A stretch of DNA of 64,000 nt from an uncultured Verrucomicrobiota bacterium (GTDB lineage Bacteria; Verrucomicrobiota; Verrucomicrobiia; Limisphaerales; UBA9464), in assembly GCA_903939515.1 (NCBI GenBank), contig CAJAHH010000049.1, forward strand, positions 46,936 through 110,935, in the 5' to 3' direction. The notes below the pieces were generated by a model. That model saw nothing but the letters and a program-made list of their open reading frames with translations, did no database searches and had not been told where the DNA came from. A program made the position numbers and the translations under genes. Shown here one piece after another: positions 51,582-61,273 of this stretch; position 1 is the first letter of the stretch, and each line of letters begins with the position of its first letter.

Positions 51582-53108
51582 TCACCGACCCCGGGGTCGG
51601 ACAAATTTCAAGATCGGATCCATCTGGCTCATTAACTCGGTATCGCGCGGCAGGTTGAATTGGTCCCAATAGCGTTGCTTGAAGGGGTTGAGATAGGTGC
51701 CTAGCGCTTGTTCGTTGGCCACCGTTTCGGGAAGCACCTCGGTCCACCAGGCGTCGTAGGCTGTTTGCAGGCGGGCTACGATTTCAGGGTGACGGGCGCT
51801 GAGGTCTTGGCTTTCCCCGGGATCGGTTTCCAAATCGTAGAGTTCGCGGTGGTTCACCAATTTGAAGCGAGAGTCCCGGATGGCGCACAGGCGGTAGCGT
51901 GCGGCGTGCGCCTCGCCATAGTCCCAGCGACCGAAGTGGGTCACGAGCAATCGGTCTGCCCACGGTGCCTGTGAATGTTCGAGCAGCGGCACCAGAGAGC
52001 GGCCCTCGACTTGGTTGCGGACGGGGGTGATGTCGGCTCCGGCCAGCGAGGCCAGGGTTGGAAAGAGGTCGATGTGGGCCGTGAGCGCCGCGCAGTCGGT
52101 ACCGCCGGGGAGTCGGCCTGGCCAACGCCAGAAGGCCGGCACGCGGGTTCCCCCCTCGTAGGCGGTCCCCTTCATTCCGCGCATGCCTGCGTTGAAGATC
52201 CCGTCCACCGAATGCCCGTTGTCGGTCTGGAAAATCACCAGAGTATTTTGGCTCAACTGCAGCTGATCTAAACGCGCCAGCAATCGACCGAGCGCCGCAT
52301 CGAGATGGGCAATCATGGCATAGTAGGCCACGGCATTAGTAGACAGCCCACGGTTCCGGTAGGGTGCGGCCCATTCTTCGGAGGGAATCACGTAGGGACC
52401 GTGTGGGGCATTGGGCGTGACCATGGTGAAGAAGGGTTTCCCTTGAGCTTGGCATTGGGCCATCCAGTCGCCGGCTCGGTCCATGAAGACATCGGTGCAG
52501 TAGCCGTGGGTCTTTTCAAAGCGGCTACCATTCCAGAGGGCTGGGTCGTGGTACTGGTTGCCTGGGGCATCACCGCAGCTTCCCGGGAAAGTTTGCCCAA
52601 TGCCGCCGCCGCCGTGAATTAACACTCGGTCGAACCCGCGTCGTTCTGGCAGGTAAGCGTCTTCATCACCGAGGTGCCACTTGCCGAAGATCCCGGTGGT
52701 GTAGCCTGCCTTCCGGAGTACATCGGCCAAGGTGACCGCATCGAGCCGAAGGCGTTCCCGCTCAAAGATGGTGTGGGTGACTCCATTGCGAAACTCGTGC
52801 CGGCCTGTCAGCAAGGCTGACCGGGTAGGAGCGCACGTCGGGCTGACATGGTACTGCGTGAATCGGAGGCTTTGCGAATGGAGCCGATCCAGGTGCGGGG
52901 TTCGCAGGATGGGGTTTCCGTGGCAACCCAGTTCGCCATAGCCCTGATCGTCACTCATGATGAGGACGATGTTCGGCCGGCTTCCGGCGAGACGACTCGA
53001 TGGGGGCCGAGGGGATTCTGGCGGACGAGAATTTCTCGGCACCAACTCAGCAGCCGTCGCTGCGAACACGATCCAGAGCCCGATCCATATTCGGCAAAAA
53101 AGTTTCAT
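51582..53108 (-). CDS. Sulfatase (type I, Cys-type formylglycine-dependent), exported
   Basis: The 508-residue protein has a signal peptide (M-K-L-F-C-R-I-W-I-G-L-W-I-V-F-A-A-T-A-A), then the family opening PNIVLIMSDDQGYGELGCHG (metal ligands D53/D54). The formylglycine site C-A-P-T-R-S-A-L-L-T-G-R has Cys at residue 92, so it needs a sulfatase-modifying enzyme. Later motifs are YTTGIFGKWHLGD, L-V-I-F-Q-T-D-N-G-H near residue 280 and G-T-A-Y-E-G-G-T-R-V-P-A. PVC bacteria typically carry many such enzymes for sulfated polysaccharides. The particular sulfated substrate is unknown. ATG 53108 is chosen because the upstream frame overlaps galE. Confidence 0.93.
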   Translation of the reverse strand: MKLFCRIWIGLWIVFAATAAELVPRNSRPPESPRPPSSRLAGSRPNIVLIMSDDQGYGELGCHGNPILRTPHLDRLHSQSLRFTQYHVSPTCAPTRSALLTGRHEFRNGVTHTIFERERLRLDAVTLADVLRKAGYTTGIFGKWHLGDEDAYLPERRGFDRVLIHGGGGIGQTFPGSCGDAPGNQYHDPALWNGSRFEKTHGYCTDVFMDRAGDWMAQCQAQGKPFFTMVTPNAPHGPYVIPSEEWAAPYRNRGLSTNAVAYYAMIAHLDAALGRLLARLDQLQLSQNTLVIFQTDNGHSVDGIFNAGMRGMKGTAYEGGTRVPAFWRWPGRLPGGTDCAALTAHIDLFPTLASLAGADITPVRNQVEGRSLVPLLEHSQAPWADRLLVTHFGRWDYGEAHAARYRLCAIRDSRFKLVNHRELYDLETDPGESQDLSARHPEIVARLQTAYDAWWTEVLPETVANEQALGTYLNPFKQRYWDQFNLPRDTELMSQMDPILKFVRPRGR

Positions 53109-53131
53109 GGCTCTGGCTGTTTCTGGGGAGT

Positions 53132-54103
53132 TCAGTCCGGGTAACCGTCCGGGTGCTTCACATGCCATTCCCAGGCCGTCTGTACAATTTGGTCGAGGTG
53201 CGGGAAGCGCGGCTGCCATCCGAGTTCGGTCGCGGCCTTTTGGGCGGCGGCGACGAGGCGGGGTGGATCTCCCGGGCGGCGGTCTTTCTCCACCACAGCG
53301 ATCGGCCGACCAGAAATCCGCCGGCAGGCTTCGATGACTTCGCGCACCGAGAAACCCGAGCCGTTGCCCAGATTGAAAAAGCCATGTTTGCCGGGGGCGA
53401 GGGCTTGGATATGGGCCTGAGCGAGATCGGCGATATGAATGTAGTCGCGGATGCAGGTGCCGTCGGGCGTCGGATAATCGGTGCCGTAAATATCCACTTG
53501 GTCTTTTTGTCCCAAGGCCACTTTTAGCACATTGGGAATGAGGTGGGTTTCGATGCGGTGGTGTTCACCAAACTGGGCGCTGGCCCCGGCGGCGTTGAAG
53601 TAGCGGAAGGCCACGAATTCCAGGCAGTGGAGGTCGCGGTACCAGGAGAGAATCCGCTCGAACATGAGCTTGGACTCGCCGTAGGGATTGACCGGCCGCT
53701 GCGGCAGTGTCTCGTCCATGGGCATCTTTTCGGGGATGCCGTAGGTGGCGCAGGTGGAGCTGAAGACGAATTTCCGAACCCCATGGGTCACACAGGCGTC
53801 GAGCAAGTTGATGCCCGAAGCCACGTTGTTGCGGAAGTACTTGGAGGGATTGGTCATCGACTCGCCCACCAGCGCGTGTGCGGCAAAGTGGATGACGGCC
53901 TCGGGCTTGACTTGGCCGATGACCGAGTCGATGAGGCTGCGGTCGCTGAAATCCCCGCCCACGAACGAGGCTCTGGGATCTACGGCGGAACGATGGCCTT
54001 CGGAGAGATTGTCGAAGACCGTGACCGAATGTCCGGCATTCAGAAGCTCTTCGACGCAGACCGAACCGATGTATCCAGCCCCGCCGGTAACAAAAACGTT
54101 CAT
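53132..54103 (-). CDS. galE: UDP-glucose 4-epimerase
   Basis: GalE interconverts UDP-glucose and UDP-galactose. The 323-residue short-chain dehydrogenase-like protein has the Rossmann motif V-T-G-G-A-G-Y-I-G-S at residues 5-14. The catalytic Y141-x3-K145 is in PVNPYGESKLMFE, preceded by S-S-T-C-A-T-Y-G. Substrate-loop blocks F-R-Y-F-N-A-A-G-A (near 165) and YPTPDGTCIRDYIHIADLA (near 210) are intact. It supplies sugars for LPS or exopolysaccharide. It is divergent from icd across 199 bases. Confidence 0.93.
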   Translation of the reverse strand: MNVFVTGGAGYIGSVCVEELLNAGHSVTVFDNLSEGHRSAVDPRASFVGGDFSDRSLIDSVIGQVKPEAVIHFAAHALVGESMTNPSKYFRNNVASGINLLDACVTHGVRKFVFSSTCATYGIPEKMPMDETLPQRPVNPYGESKLMFERILSWYRDLHCLEFVAFRYFNAAGASAQFGEHHRIETHLIPNVLKVALGQKDQVDIYGTDYPTPDGTCIRDYIHIADLAQAHIQALAPGKHGFFNLGNGSGFSVREVIEACRRISGRPIAVVEKDRRPGDPPRLVAAAQKAATELGWQPRFPHLDQIVQTAWEWHVKHPDGYPD

Positions 54104-54302
54104 GGCTCAGGAAGTATGGGCGGATGGCTCCGTAAAAAGCCAGAAGCCTCGCCGGTGGTCTGGGTCCGGATCCCGCTTAATTTAGGACTGAGAGTTGCAG
54201 GCCTCCCAGTTCCCCTTGCCCGACTGGGGTCTGACCCGTTTAAATCCGGTTTTCCCGTGGAAGCCCCACGGCGGTGAATTTTTTCGAGAAAGAACAACCC
54301 AC

Positions 54303-55619
<1,317 letters not shown>

Positions 55620-55803
55620 GCTTAGGGTGAGAGCTGGGAGGTGGTTCGGGTTGCTCCTGAATCACCTCCCGTTCTTCGTGGATGAACCCGCGAGGCCCTT
55701 GTAGGCCGGGTCTCCTGACCCGGCGTCCGGCGCTCGCAGGAAGGCTCAGAATTGCGTTGGGAACGCTGGAGGGGGCTGTGGTCTCGGTGCGGGCTTCGCG
55801 GGA

Positions 55804-55906
55804 CGGGACCTGCACTCGCAGCAAGGCACAGACGGAAGAATTTTTCGCTCGGTGCTCGAAGGGACTGAGGGTGTCTGCCTTCAATGCTCGTTCCGGCCCG
55901 GTCCCG
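55804..55906. repeat. Intergenic repeat, family B, diverged copy
   Basis: This is a diverged member of the element also at 61110-61217 and 63482-63589. It starts CGGGACC (55804) and ends CCGGTCCCG (55898-55906), and between these has the conserved CTCGCAG and TCAATGCTCGTTCCGGCCCGGTC parts with a changed centre. The gap 55620-56131 between icd and rpoZ otherwise contains no recognised gene. Confidence 0.72.
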
Positions 55907-56131
55907 CTGCCGCCTGGGGTGCCTGGGGTGGTCGGGGGGGAGCGCGGTGGTGATGCCTTAATCAGTGTCGGGGGTTGTCGTTGGAAAAGGACTTTCAGGT
56001 GGTCGCTCTGATCTTCATTCGCTCGGGTAGGCTCCTGGGGTTCTCTTCATCATTTCATCGTCTGACCCTCCGGATAAAGCTGTTGCCGAGGCCGATTCCT
56101 GTCCTATCCTACGGGTTCAACTGTTGACGCG

Positions 56132-56419
56132 ATGAACTCCGAACTGACCAAGAAAGCCCTCGAAATCGTCGGGAATCCCAGCACCCTGGTGAATCTCATG
56201 TCTCGCCGGGTTCGCCAGCTCACCTCGGGCGGCGGCGGCGGCATGTGCCGTCCTCTCGTGGAACCCCCATTGGGTGCCGGTATCGCAGATATTGCGCTGC
56301 TCGAGATCATCGAAGGAAAGATTACCTTCGAATCCACGATGGAAGAGTCCTCCGAGGCCGCTGAAGTAGTGGTCGGGAAGCCGGCTCCTAAGCGCCGCCG
56401 CAAGACGGTGGCAGCCTAA
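56132..56419 (+). CDS. rpoZ: RNA polymerase omega subunit
   Basis: The 95-residue protein has the omega pattern. An N-terminal helix with A-L-E-I-V-G-N-P-S-T-L-V-N-L-M-S-R-R-V-R-Q-L precedes a Gly-rich loop. GAGIADIALLEIIEGKI is the end of the conserved region, followed by a basic tail (P-A-P-K-R-R-R-K-T). Omega stabilises beta' during RNA polymerase assembly. The sequence is divergent from proteobacterial omega, but the N-x-x-x-L-V-x-x-x-x-R-R-x-R-Q and A-L-x-E-I-x-E-G-x-I motifs fit. It precedes smpB by 97 bp on the same strand. Confidence 0.87.
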   Translation: MNSELTKKALEIVGNPSTLVNLMSRRVRQLTSGGGGGMCRPLVEPPLGAGIADIALLEIIEGKITFESTMEESSEAAEVVVGKPAPKRRRKTVAA

Positions 56420-56482
56420 GAGAAGTTGCTGCTTCGGAGCCGAGTTAATCGGAACCGATTTTTCCTGAGCCCATGGTCGTCG

Positions 56483-56510
56483 CGCCGGAGAAACCCTTCT
56501 CCGGCGTTTT
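56483..56510 (+). terminator. Hairpin with short T tract just before smpB
   Basis: CGCCGGAGAA (56483-56492) pairs with TTCTCCGGCG (56497-56506), a 10-bp perfect stem with an ACCC loop, followed by TTTT. It ends the rpoZ transcript and lies only 6 bases before the smpB start codon. Confidence 0.85.
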
Positions 56511-56516
56511 GCTCTT

Positions 56517-56969
56517 ATGTCCGAAATTGTCACCAACTCTAAAGCCCGGCGGGATTACCACATCCTCGATACCTACGAGGCTGGGTTGGTTCTGCGAGGC
56601 TCTGAGGTGAAGTCGGTGCGGGCTGGCAAGGTTCAGATCGCCGACGCCTTCGCGAAGGTGGAGCGCGGGCAGGTGTGGCTGCACAACGCTCATATCGAGG
56701 AGTACGTCTTTGCGACCCATGAGGTCCATGCACCGAAGGCTCCCCGCAAGCTCCTGCTCAATAAGTCCGAGATCCGGAAGTTGGCGGACTTGGCCAATGT
56801 GAAAGGCAATTCGTTAGTCCCTTTGTCCCTCTACTGGAAGGGTGATCGAGTGAAGCTGTTGCTGGCCATTTGTAAGGGCAAGGTTGAGTACGATAAACGT
56901 CAGGATGTCCGTAAGCGCGAGGACGAACGCGAGATGCGTCGAGCCAGTGCCCCCCTGCGCCGAAAGTAA
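56517..56969 (+). CDS. smpB: SsrA-binding protein
   Basis: SmpB binds tmRNA and delivers it to stalled ribosomes for trans-translation. The 150-residue protein matches the family: N-S-K-A-R-R-D-Y-H-I-L-D-T-Y-E-A-G-L-V-L-R-G-S-E-V-K-S near the start, A-H-I-E-E-Y near residue 60, R-K-L-L-L-N-K-S-E-I-R-K-L near 78, L-Y-W-K-G-D-R-V-K-L, and the basic C-terminal tail GKVEYDKRQDVRKREDERE. The length is normal. No tmRNA gene was recognised in the window. Confidence 0.96.
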   Translation: MSEIVTNSKARRDYHILDTYEAGLVLRGSEVKSVRAGKVQIADAFAKVERGQVWLHNAHIEEYVFATHEVHAPKAPRKLLLNKSEIRKLADLANVKGNSLVPLSLYWKGDRVKLLLAICKGKVEYDKRQDVRKREDEREMRRASAPLRRK

Positions 56970-57030
56970 CTCGGCTTTGGGTAGGCCGCGTTCTAGCGGG
57001 TCTTGCTCATCACTTTGTTAGGAAATGAAT

Positions 57031-57068
57031 AAAGCCGACCCCGCCTAAGGCGCAGAGGTCGGCTTTTT
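57031..57068 (+). terminator. Rho-independent terminator after smpB
   Basis: AAGCCGACC (57032-57040) pairs with GGTCGGCTT (57057-57065), with an internal GCC...GGC pairing in the loop and a TTTTT tail. It lies about 60 bases after the smpB stop, in an otherwise empty gap of 223 bp before the convergent desaturase gene. Confidence 0.88.
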
Positions 57069-57192
57069 CAATGCTAGGATTCGACACTTGGATTTGAGGG
57101 CGGATAGAGATCTGAGTGAGGATATCCTCAGTGCTATCTCCTAGGACCTATCTCCTGAAAGCTTCTGCGTGGGTCCGCTTCAGCATTTAGGC

Positions 57193-58155
57193 TTAGCGTT
57201 TGAGTTCCAACACCGAGTAGGCTGCCTTCGGAACCGGTCGCAAATCCCAAATGAGGCCGGTCCACGACATCATTTTCAGCGTGTAGTAAGTGATATCTAT
57301 CTCCCACCAGAAGAAACCCTGTCGCACACAGGTCATGTGCTGGTGGTGGTTGTTGTGCCAGCCTTCACCGAGGGTGATGAGCGCGAGGATGAGGCTGTTC
57401 TTGCTGTCGTCGTCTGTCTTGTAGCGGCGGGATCCAAACACATGCGCCAGCGAATTGATGCAGGCTGTGGCTTGGAAGAGGGCAGTGGTGCTAATGAAGA
57501 AGCCCCACACCAATAATTGGCCAGCGGTCACCCCCAGAGAGGGCGCGAAGTGATGGAGCAGTGAGCCGATGCCCGTTAGGGAAAGGGCGAAGAGCACTGG
57601 GACCAGCAAGTCGTAGCGATTGAGAAACACCAGTTCTGGGAACTTGGTCAAATCCTTGATGCGACTGTAGTCGGTCGGGAAATTCTTGGAGCAGGTAATC
57701 CAGCCAATGTGAGCCCAGAGGAAACCCTTTTGCCGCACCGAGTGCTTGTCATCGGGCTCATCGGAGTGCTGGTGATGGTGGCGATGCGACGCAGCCCACC
57801 ACAACGCCCCGCGTTGGACGCAGGTGCCGCACATCACCGCAAAAATAAACTGCATGAAGCGGGAGGTGCTGAAGGTGCGGTGCGAGAAATACCGGTGGAA
57901 GAAACCGGTGACGGAGAACATCCGAATGAAGTAGAGGGAGACTGCCGTGAGGACGGCCGTCCAACTCCAACCGGTCCAGATGACACCCAGGCAGCCCAGG
58001 TGCAGGAAGAGGAACGGAAGAGTGCGGACCCATTCGACTTGTTCGGGCTTTTCCTTCAGGGCCAGAGCGCCGCCGGGGATGAAGTCGGAATCCACCCATT
58101 GGGCCATGGATATTCGGACATGTCGAAGAGCTCGGATGATGACGTTATCAGACAT
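57193..58155 (-). CDS. Acyl-lipid/acyl-CoA delta-9-type fatty acid desaturase
   Basis: The 320-residue membrane enzyme contains the three histidine boxes that bind the di-iron centre: HRYFSH (87-92), HRHHHQH (124-130) and HNNHHQH near residue 263. Four membrane segments are placed as in stearoyl-type desaturases. It introduces a double bond in long acyl chains and so affects membrane fluidity, possibly feeding the cyclopropane-synthase-like enzyme at 22.2 kb. The substrate form (CoA, ACP or lipid) is not clear. It reads opposite to smpB and has a 387-bp upstream gap. Confidence 0.92.
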   Translation of the reverse strand: MSDNVIIRALRHVRISMAQWVDSDFIPGGALALKEKPEQVEWVRTLPFLFLHLGCLGVIWTGWSWTAVLTAVSLYFIRMFSVTGFFHRYFSHRTFSTSRFMQFIFAVMCGTCVQRGALWWAASHRHHHQHSDEPDDKHSVRQKGFLWAHIGWITCSKNFPTDYSRIKDLTKFPELVFLNRYDLLVPVLFALSLTGIGSLLHHFAPSLGVTAGQLLVWGFFISTTALFQATACINSLAHVFGSRRYKTDDDSKNSLILALITLGEGWHNNHHQHMTCVRQGFFWWEIDITYYTLKMMSWTGLIWDLRPVPKAAYSVLELKR

Positions 58156-58542
58156 GAGTCACAGACTGTTTTCAGTGTTTCCCTCCGGCCAGTCGAGTTC
58201 ATCACCAGACCGACGAAGTAACCATAAGCTGTCAGAGTATAGAGATTTTTCCAATTCTCTTTGATGTAAAAACCCTGCAGCACTTGCTTTAGCCAAAACA
58301 GGATCCGGTGTGATGACTTCAAGACACTGGCGAGGTCGCTCCTTGGATTGAAGATCTAGGGCCCGGTATTTTTAACGGACTGCGGTAGAGCGGTGCGCTT
58401 TCGATTTTATCGCTCGTGTCTGAGGTCCTGAGGTCGTGAGAGGCTGCGTTCAGTGGGTAGCCGTGCAAAGTAGGTCGGCACTGTTTAGGCCGAGCCGGAG
58501 GCAGAGGCGGGCAATAGTCTGTCGGCCCACGGAGTCGGTGGT
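58156..58542. other. Intergenic gap, no gene recognised
   Basis: These 387 bases lie between the desaturase start and the stop of the GH95-like gene, both on the minus strand. An AT-richer part near 58215-58320 could hold the desaturase promoter. Frames in the gap have low coding character, and no repeat copy was found. Confidence 0.45.
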
Positions 58543-61017
58543 TTAGGGGTGGAGAGGTTTTAGCTCGAAGATTTCTCCGGGTCGGGTCGCGAGGCTGGCC
58601 CGGTTTGCAGGGAGCGCTTCCAAGGAGTGTCCCTTCCGCAGCACTCCCCAGGGCTGACCGGGCCAGGGGTTTTGGATGACGCATTCGCGCCCCCGCTCGC
58701 TGCGGATTTGGACGGACTGAACTCGTCCTTCTCTGAATTGGCTGCTCACCAGAAACGCGCCTCGGGCCCGCAAGTTTCCAAATTGGGCGGCCCGATCTCG
58801 CGGCCAGACCGGGAATAGCCTCAAGACTCCATCGTGCGATTGCAGGAGCATCTCATTGATCGTGGCGGGCACGCCTGAGCAGTTCTCGATGCCACCACCT
58901 CCGCCAAAGATCATGAGATTGGGAAGCCCGAATTCGGTGACTTGGCGGCGCAGTTTGCGGAGGAGATCCTCGGGATCATACCCCACTCGAGCGGCTCCCG
59001 GAAAGGTGATGCTAAATCCGTTGAAGTGTCCGATCCATTCGCTCTCAGCCCAGCCCCGGGCGTCGTCTTGCAACAGGCGCAGCATTGCAGGATCGGAACC
59101 CAGGCCGAGGACTCCCGTGGGCCAGACCATGCCCATCCATTCGAGGCGGGTGTTGTTGCGCGACGGCCCGATCCGACTCGCGGCAGGCCCGGCCTCGGCT
59201 CCCCGGATGCGTCGGATGCCATCGACCTCCACCGTGGGGAAGTCGCTGAGCCGCCCGAGAATATCCCGCCATCGGTCGCGCCGGTCGGCATCGGTTCCCA
59301 ACTCCGTGCTCACGTCCAGCATCCCTTGGAAGAGCATTCGTACGAGTCCTAGGGACAGGCAGTTGTTGCGGTCACTGCCGCCGTCGCCGACCTCGCCGGA
59401 GGCATCGTTGCGGATTACGTAACGGCCTTTGTCTAGGTGCAGGTAGTCTTCCCAGAACAGGGCTGTTTCGCGCAGGAAGGGATAAACTTTCTGCGCATAG
59501 TCCCGGTCGTAGGTGTGATAAAAGCGCAGGAACATGTTCACCGCGGCGAAGGCGGCATTGCTCTTTTGGCCGAGGAACATCCGGCGGCCTTCACCAGGAA
59601 TACCATGACCATCGGGCATAAAGGAGGTCTCTAGGCCTCGGGGTCCCACGCCGACGTCGTAGTACACTCCCCGCACTTTCAGGAGTTCTTGGGCGTTGGT
59701 CCGCGCGGTCGGCAGGTAGTCGAGAATGGGCGCATCGTAGGGCTCGGCCAATTCGGGATGGTTGGACGCGAACACGCCCCACCACGGAGCCTGATGATTG
59801 TAGTTCAGGTGGTAATCGGCCTGCCACGAGGGACCGTCCGTCGTCGTCCAGTTGCCGAAGAGCGAGGGCGGAAATTTTGGATTTCGACTGCAAGCAGCCA
59901 TCAGGTAAAGCGAACCGTAGTAGTACCGCTCGAGCAGCGGGTCGCCGATTTTCACAAACGACTGCGACCAGAAATTCCGCCACCACTGACGATGTTCCGA
60001 GCGGAGGGTCTCGAGGCGTTCCGGGGTGAGAGCAGCGATCCGCTTCTTGGCCTCATCGAGCGGATGGGCGGATTCCTCATCAGTGACCACGGCGGCAACT
60101 AGCACGATGGGTTGCGCCGGTGAGAGCACGAACCGATCGGCCGACCAGCCATCGCCTCGGCTCCACGGCAGTCCGGGTTTGCGGTGATGGAACAACCGCA
60201 TGGCAACCGCCGCCTCGCTGGCCTTGCGCAACGGTTTCTGTTCGAGCGCGAGGGAGCGTTCGGTGGAGACGAACTTCCGGACCGACCAGTAGCCATCCGG
60301 CAAATTTCCTGAAGCGGTCTCCGCCTCATTGCCGGTGATGGGGGCGAGGGTGGCGTCGATGCCGATCAGGTCGGTAGGACCGAAGGGATTGGTATCGGAC
60401 GCTTGTCCATCGACCGACAACTCGATGACGAGCAGGTTTTCGGTCGCCGCGACCCACGAGCGCATCCGGAGGGTGGCTCCAGCCCGGGTGAAGGGCGGTG
60501 GATCTTCGACCCGTTGAGTGGTGCGTAAGGTGTGGAGGACCTCGCCGGTCTCTAGTCGTTGTTCGGCGTGGTAGATCCCGTTGAACAATGCAGGAATGTT
60601 GAGGTCGATCGCCGCGATGGGACAGGGATGGCCGTTGGGGTAGATCGACTTGGTCTTCCAGAAATCATTCTTGGCGATCCAGAAACGGTGGCGTTCCGGG
60701 CTGTTGGTCGCCGTCGTGAAACGGGTGGTTACCTTGGCGCCTCCGTCCTCCCCTAATCCGTGGTAGCGCCGTCGTTCGGTGACGGTGCCGATGGCCACGC
60801 CCAGGTCGCCATTCCCCAACAGCGGACCGTCCGGCAGTTTGCGGGTGGGCATGAGCACGGGCGGTGCGTGAAAGACCCCGGAGTGTCGAGCCACCTGACG
60901 GAGGGCTTCTGCGGCCACGTCAAAATTGGGCTCTTCTTGGGCGGCGCACGGCGAGCTCAGGAGAAGCCCCAGAAACAGCACCCAGAGAGAACGGCGAGAA
61001 ATGGGGAAGGTGAGCAT
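58543..61017 (-). CDS. GH95-like glycoside hydrolase, exported
   Basis: The 824-residue protein begins with a signal peptide (L-W-V-L-F-L-G-L-L-L-S-S-P-C-A-A). The N-terminal beta-sandwich (LPDGPLLGNGDLGVAIGTV near residue 62, then jelly-roll blocks) leads to an (alpha/alpha)6 barrel. Within the barrel, TDGPSWQADYHLNYNHQAPWW near 405-425 and FGGGGGIENCSGVPATINEM near 715-735 are diagnostic of GH95 and related clan GH-L enzymes, which cleave terminal alpha-L-fucose or galactose. The family's catalytic residues were not matched individually. The open frame extends far upstream to 61641 but overlaps the divergent CotH gene and contains repeat sequence, so ATG 61017 is used. Confidence 0.83.
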   Translation of the reverse strand: MLTFPISRRSLWVLFLGLLLSSPCAAQEEPNFDVAAEALRQVARHSGVFHAPPVLMPTRKLPDGPLLGNGDLGVAIGTVTERRRYHGLGEDGGAKVTTRFTTATNSPERHRFWIAKNDFWKTKSIYPNGHPCPIAAIDLNIPALFNGIYHAEQRLETGEVLHTLRTTQRVEDPPPFTRAGATLRMRSWVAATENLLVIELSVDGQASDTNPFGPTDLIGIDATLAPITGNEAETASGNLPDGYWSVRKFVSTERSLALEQKPLRKASEAAVAMRLFHHRKPGLPWSRGDGWSADRFVLSPAQPIVLVAAVVTDEESAHPLDEAKKRIAALTPERLETLRSEHRQWWRNFWSQSFVKIGDPLLERYYYGSLYLMAACSRNPKFPPSLFGNWTTTDGPSWQADYHLNYNHQAPWWGVFASNHPELAEPYDAPILDYLPTARTNAQELLKVRGVYYDVGVGPRGLETSFMPDGHGIPGEGRRMFLGQKSNAAFAAVNMFLRFYHTYDRDYAQKVYPFLRETALFWEDYLHLDKGRYVIRNDASGEVGDGGSDRNNCLSLGLVRMLFQGMLDVSTELGTDADRRDRWRDILGRLSDFPTVEVDGIRRIRGAEAGPAASRIGPSRNNTRLEWMGMVWPTGVLGLGSDPAMLRLLQDDARGWAESEWIGHFNGFSITFPGAARVGYDPEDLLRKLRRQVTEFGLPNLMIFGGGGGIENCSGVPATINEMLLQSHDGVLRLFPVWPRDRAAQFGNLRARGAFLVSSQFREGRVQSVQIRSERGRECVIQNPWPGQPWGVLRKGHSLEALPANRASLATRPGEIFELKPLHP

Positions 61018-61109
61018 GGGGCGGTGGTTCTGCAGGCTGACCCATGGACGGGCCCTGGCGCAACCCCGAGGGATTTTAGGGCTGCTGATGCTTCCCGGGC
61101 GAGCTAGCG

Positions 61110-61217
61110 CGGGACCGGTCCTGCGCTCGCAGGGAGGCTCGGGGGAGGAAGTCGCTTTCGCGCTGCGCGCGAGGGGTTTGGGTGATCGCCTCCAATGCTC
61201 GCTTCGGCCCGGTCCCG
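61110..61217. repeat. Intergenic repeat, family B, full copy
   Basis: The 108-bp element has 9-bp perfect terminal inverted repeats: CGGGACCGG (61110-61118) and CCGGTCCCG (61209-61217). The inner part includes TCCTGCGCTCGCAGGGAGGC and CGCGCTGCGCGCG and can fold further. It is nearly identical to 63482-63589. It lies between the divergent GH95-like and CotH genes (gap 61018-61273) and so could act in their shared leader. Confidence 0.85.
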
Positions 61218-61273
61218 CTGAAAACTTTGGGGCGCGTAACCGGATTGTCACACAGAGGTCTATCCGTTCATAG

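Noticed and set aside
57069..57192. Search for a tmRNA next to smpB
   Set aside because: No alanine tRNA-like ends or tag-coding frame could be seen in this short gap, so no RNA gene is called.
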